A stretch of 16,357 bases of DNA from contig JAICHN010000064.1 of NCBI GenBank assembly GCA_025924845.1, positions 1 to 16,357 on the forward strand, read 5' to 3'. The notes beneath the pieces are model-generated. The model was not told the origin of the DNA and ran no database searches. It was given only the letters and a program-made list of their open reading frames with translations. The stretch is from Chloroflexota bacterium (GTDB taxonomy: Bacteria; Chloroflexota; UBA5177; JANWHV01). Position 1 is the first letter of the stretch. Each line of letters begins with the position of its first letter. A program made the position numbers and the translations under genes. This document shows positions 14,491-16,357 of this stretch, piece by piece.

Positions 14491-15903
14491 TTAGCGTAAA
14501 GCGACGGCGGGATCTATTGATCCGTTGCCGTTCGACTCGGGTACCAAATACAGTTCGTGATCGATGTCGCCTCCGAAGGGTTGAGGACTGTAGCCGCGCC
14601 CGATCCCCAGGTAGGTGAAGCCGGCCGCCCGCAGATCCTCCGGTTCGTACAGGTTTCGCCCGTCAAAGAAGATAGAGGAGCGCATCAGCCCGCGTAGGCG
14701 TTGCATGTCGAGACTGCGAAACTCGCGCCACTCCGTGACGAGGGCGAGGGCATCGGCGCCGACCGCCACCTCGTAAGGGTCGCCCCGGAACTGGACGCCG
14801 GTGAGGAGGCGTCGCGCATTACTTTCCGCTTGCGGATCGTAAGCGGCGACGGTCGCGCCCTCGGCCAACAACTGCGCCGCGATATCCAGCGACGGCGCCT
14901 CGCGCATGTCGTCGGTATTCGGCTTGAAAGCCAGACCGAGGAGGCCGATATGCTTGCCACGCAGATCACCCAATGCGTCGCGGAGCTTGTCCACGGCCCG
15001 TGAGCGCTGGTCGTAGTTGATATCCAGAACGGCGCGTAGTAATTGTGGATGGCATCCACTAAAGTCCGCCATATGGGCGAGTGCTTTCACGTCCTTGGGG
15101 AAACAACTCCCGCCAAAGCCCAGGCCGGCATCAAGGAACGCGCCGGCAATGCGCTTGTCGTAGCCCATCCCGGTCGCCACTTCCTTGACGTCCGCGCCCA
15201 GGCGTTCGCAAATCTGCCCGATTTCGTTGATGAAGGAAATACTGGTGGCGAGAAAAGCATTGGAAGCGTACTTGATCATTTCAGCCGTGCGCAGATCGGT
15301 GACCATGACCCGGCAGCGCAAGGTGAGGTAGAGTTGGGCTACTCGCTCCGCCGCGTCGCGATCGGTGGAACCGAGCACCACCCGATCCGGCTGCATGAAG
15401 TCGTGCAAAGCGCTCCCCTCGCGGAGGAACTCTGGATTAGAGACTACCGAGAAACGGACATTCGGCCGCTTATACCGCTCGACAATGGCCGAAACCCAAT
15501 CGCCCGCGCCAATGGGCACGGTGCTCTTATTGATAATGGCCACACCGTCGCGCAGATGTGGGGCGATACGCTCCGTGCAGGTACGCACGGCGCGCAGATC
15601 GGCTCGGTCGGATCCTTCGCGGGTCGGAGTGCTTACCGCGATAAACACGAATTCGGCGTCGGCCAATGCACTGTCGTAGGCGGCCGTATCCTGCTCGGCC
15701 ACGAAGCGCAAACGGCCCCGAGTCTGGTTGTCAAGGACAAGTTCAGCCAGTCCCGGCTCGTAAATGGGCATCTCGCCCTGGCGCAGACTGGCGATTTTCG
15801 CTGAATCTATATCCAGGCAAGTGACATCATTACCCAACTCGGCAAAACAGGTGCCCGTCGTCAAACCGACATACCCGGTTCCCACCACACAGATTCGTCG
15901 CAT
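14491..15903 (-). CDS. ugd: UDP-glucose 6-dehydrogenase
   Basis: Oxidises UDP-glucose to UDP-glucuronate with two NAD+, supplying an acidic sugar donor for polysaccharides and related sugars. The 470-residue protein has the N-terminal Rossmann motif GTGYVG (8-13), AVSTPT (89-94), the substrate-loop SNPEFLREG (155-163), [10 protein letters not shown] with the conserved lysine K211, and [10 protein letters not shown] with catalytic C267 and D271. The C-terminal UDP-binding domain contains [16 protein letters not shown] (323-338) and FFDGRN (412-417). About 40 extra residues after residue 430 (Gly/Pro-rich, ending ALR) go beyond the usual end. It is the first gene of the four-gene operon. The ATG at 15903 has GAGGG 12 nt upstream, a rather long spacing. 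Function is secure; the paralogue-level name (ugd versus tuaD) is not. Confidence 0.95.
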   Translation of the reverse strand: MRRICVVGTGYVGLTTGTCFAELGNDVTCLDIDSAKIASLRQGEMPIYEPGLAELVLDNQTRGRLRFVAEQDTAAYDSALADAEFVFIAVSTPTREGSDRADLRAVRTCTERIAPHLRDGVAIINKSTVPIGAGDWVSAIVERYKRPNVRFSVVSNPEFLREGSALHDFMQPDRVVLGSTDRDAAERVAQLYLTLRCRVMVTDLRTAEMIKYASNAFLATSISFINEIGQICERLGADVKEVATGMGYDKRIAGAFLDAGLGFGGSCFPKDVKALAHMADFSGCHPQLLRAVLDINYDQRSRAVDKLRDALGDLRGKHIGLLGLAFKPNTDDMREAPSLDIAAQLLAEGATVAAYDPQAESNARRLLTGVQFRGDPYEVAVGADALALVTEWREFRSLDMQRLRGLMRSSIFFDGRNLYEPEDLRAAGFTYLGIGRGYSPQPFGGDIDHELYLVPESNGNGSIDPAVALR

Positions 15904-15983
15904 GGATTATCGCTACCCTCTCGACTGGCAGTTACTCAGAGGTCGGACGTCGGCACCGGCCGGCCGCAAGGATCTGTATACCA
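15904..15983 (-). promoter_or_regulatory. Leader and candidate extended -10 promoter of the ugd operon
   Basis: On the minus strand TGG-TATACA (15983-15975) fits an extended -10 element (TGn plus a TATAnT-like box). This would start transcription near 15968 and leave a leader of about 65 nt before the ugd ATG. No convincing -35 box is seen, which is tolerated for extended -10 promoters. Confidence 0.35.
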
Positions 15984-16048
15984 TCGTGCCAGGCCATGCT
16001 AACACGATTGCAACTTATTGGTAAACCGAGGCGGCGGCGGTTCAGTGT

Positions 16049-16327
16049 TCAGAAGGTGACGCGGAATCCGCCGACGTCTCCCGTGGGCGGACTGGACTCT
16101 ACCTCGATCGTCTCCACGCGCGCTCCCGACGGTCCCCGGCGCAGCGCCGTGATCAGCGCCTCGATCGCTGCGACTTCCCCTTCCGCTTCCAACTCTACGA
16201 CCCTTTCATCCGGAGCATTTCGCACCCAACCGGAGAGCGCCAGCCGTGTCGCTCGCTGGGCCGTGAACTGGCGAAACCCCACGTTTTGCACCCGGCCGCG
16301 CAACGTGACGTGTACTCGCTTACGCAC
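16049..16327 (-). CDS. acyP: Acylphosphatase
   Basis: Small cytoplasmic enzyme hydrolysing carboxyl-phosphate bonds of acyl phosphates. From the GTG at 16327 it has 92 residues, the normal size. The phosphate-binding loop GRVQNVGFR (11-19) ends in the catalytic arginine R19, and GWVRN (33-37) provides the catalytic asparagine N37; the 18-residue spacing equals that of known acylphosphatases. The usual 'DGrVE' after this is DERVVE here. The C-terminus GFRVTF is typical of the family. The frame stays open to the window edge (GTG at 16357), but the inner GTG has GAGG with a 6-nt spacer (16334-16337), so the gene is probably complete. It is 145 bp upstream of ugd, same direction; a functional link is unproven. 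Confidence 0.93.
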   Translation of the reverse strand: MRKRVHVTLRGRVQNVGFRQFTAQRATRLALSGWVRNAPDERVVELEAEGEVAAIEALITALRRGPSGARVETIEVESSPPTGDVGGFRVTF

Positions 16328-16357
16328 GATCGACCTCGTCTTCGTATACTCGCGCAC

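Noticed and set aside
15043..15804. 253-codon plus-strand frame
   Set aside because: Antisense shadow of ugd, whose catalytic motifs are complete on the minus strand.

Overview
This is a GC-rich bacterial chromosomal window (roughly 60% G+C by eye). It is dominated by envelope-glycan genes around one housekeeping gene, uvrA. The mix of many polytopic membrane glycosyltransferases, a probably leaderless uvrA and GTG starts would suit a Chloroflexota-type bacterium (for example Thermomicrobia). No rRNA or clade-specific marker is present, so that is only a guess. I see no mobile element, CRISPR array, tRNA or rRNA.

Layout, left to right. (1) 35-2459, minus strand: two overlapping genes for polytopic glycosyltransferases, a GT87/DUF2029-type protein followed by a PIG-V-like mannosyltransferase, behind a good sigma-70-type promoter. 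(2) 2741-7106, plus strand: a large GT39/ArnT-like membrane glycosyltransferase, a 416-bp gap, a small membrane-anchored protein of unknown function, and a second GT39-like transferase joined to it by an ATGA overlap. A 21-bp repeat with an operator-like inverted core lies in both the divergent promoter region and the 416-bp gap. (3) 7045-10360, minus strand: uvrA, whose end overlaps the preceding convergent gene by 62 bp. Upstream of uvrA are a structured spacer and a small zinc-ribbon gene. (4) 10755-15903, minus strand: a tightly packed four-gene operon of ugd (UDP-glucose 6-dehydrogenase), a GH39-like glycoside hydrolase, a PRTase-like/APH-kinase-like fusion protein and a GT4 glycosyltransferase, with gaps or overlaps of 17 bp, 4 bp and 10 bp. 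(5) 16049-16327, minus strand: acylphosphatase.

How the genes may work together. The membrane transferases of regions 1 and 2 have the architecture of enzymes that use polyprenyl-phosphate-linked sugars outside the membrane, so they could decorate surface glycans, lipids or proteins. The ugd operon makes UDP-glucuronate and places beside it a transferase, a hydrolase and a fusion of a PRPP-binding-like fold with a kinase-like fold. This operon is the best candidate for an undescribed system. Its hydrolase appears circularly permuted: the WNEPN acid/base motif stands at residues 8-12, and the segment that normally forms the first barrel strands is at the C-terminus.
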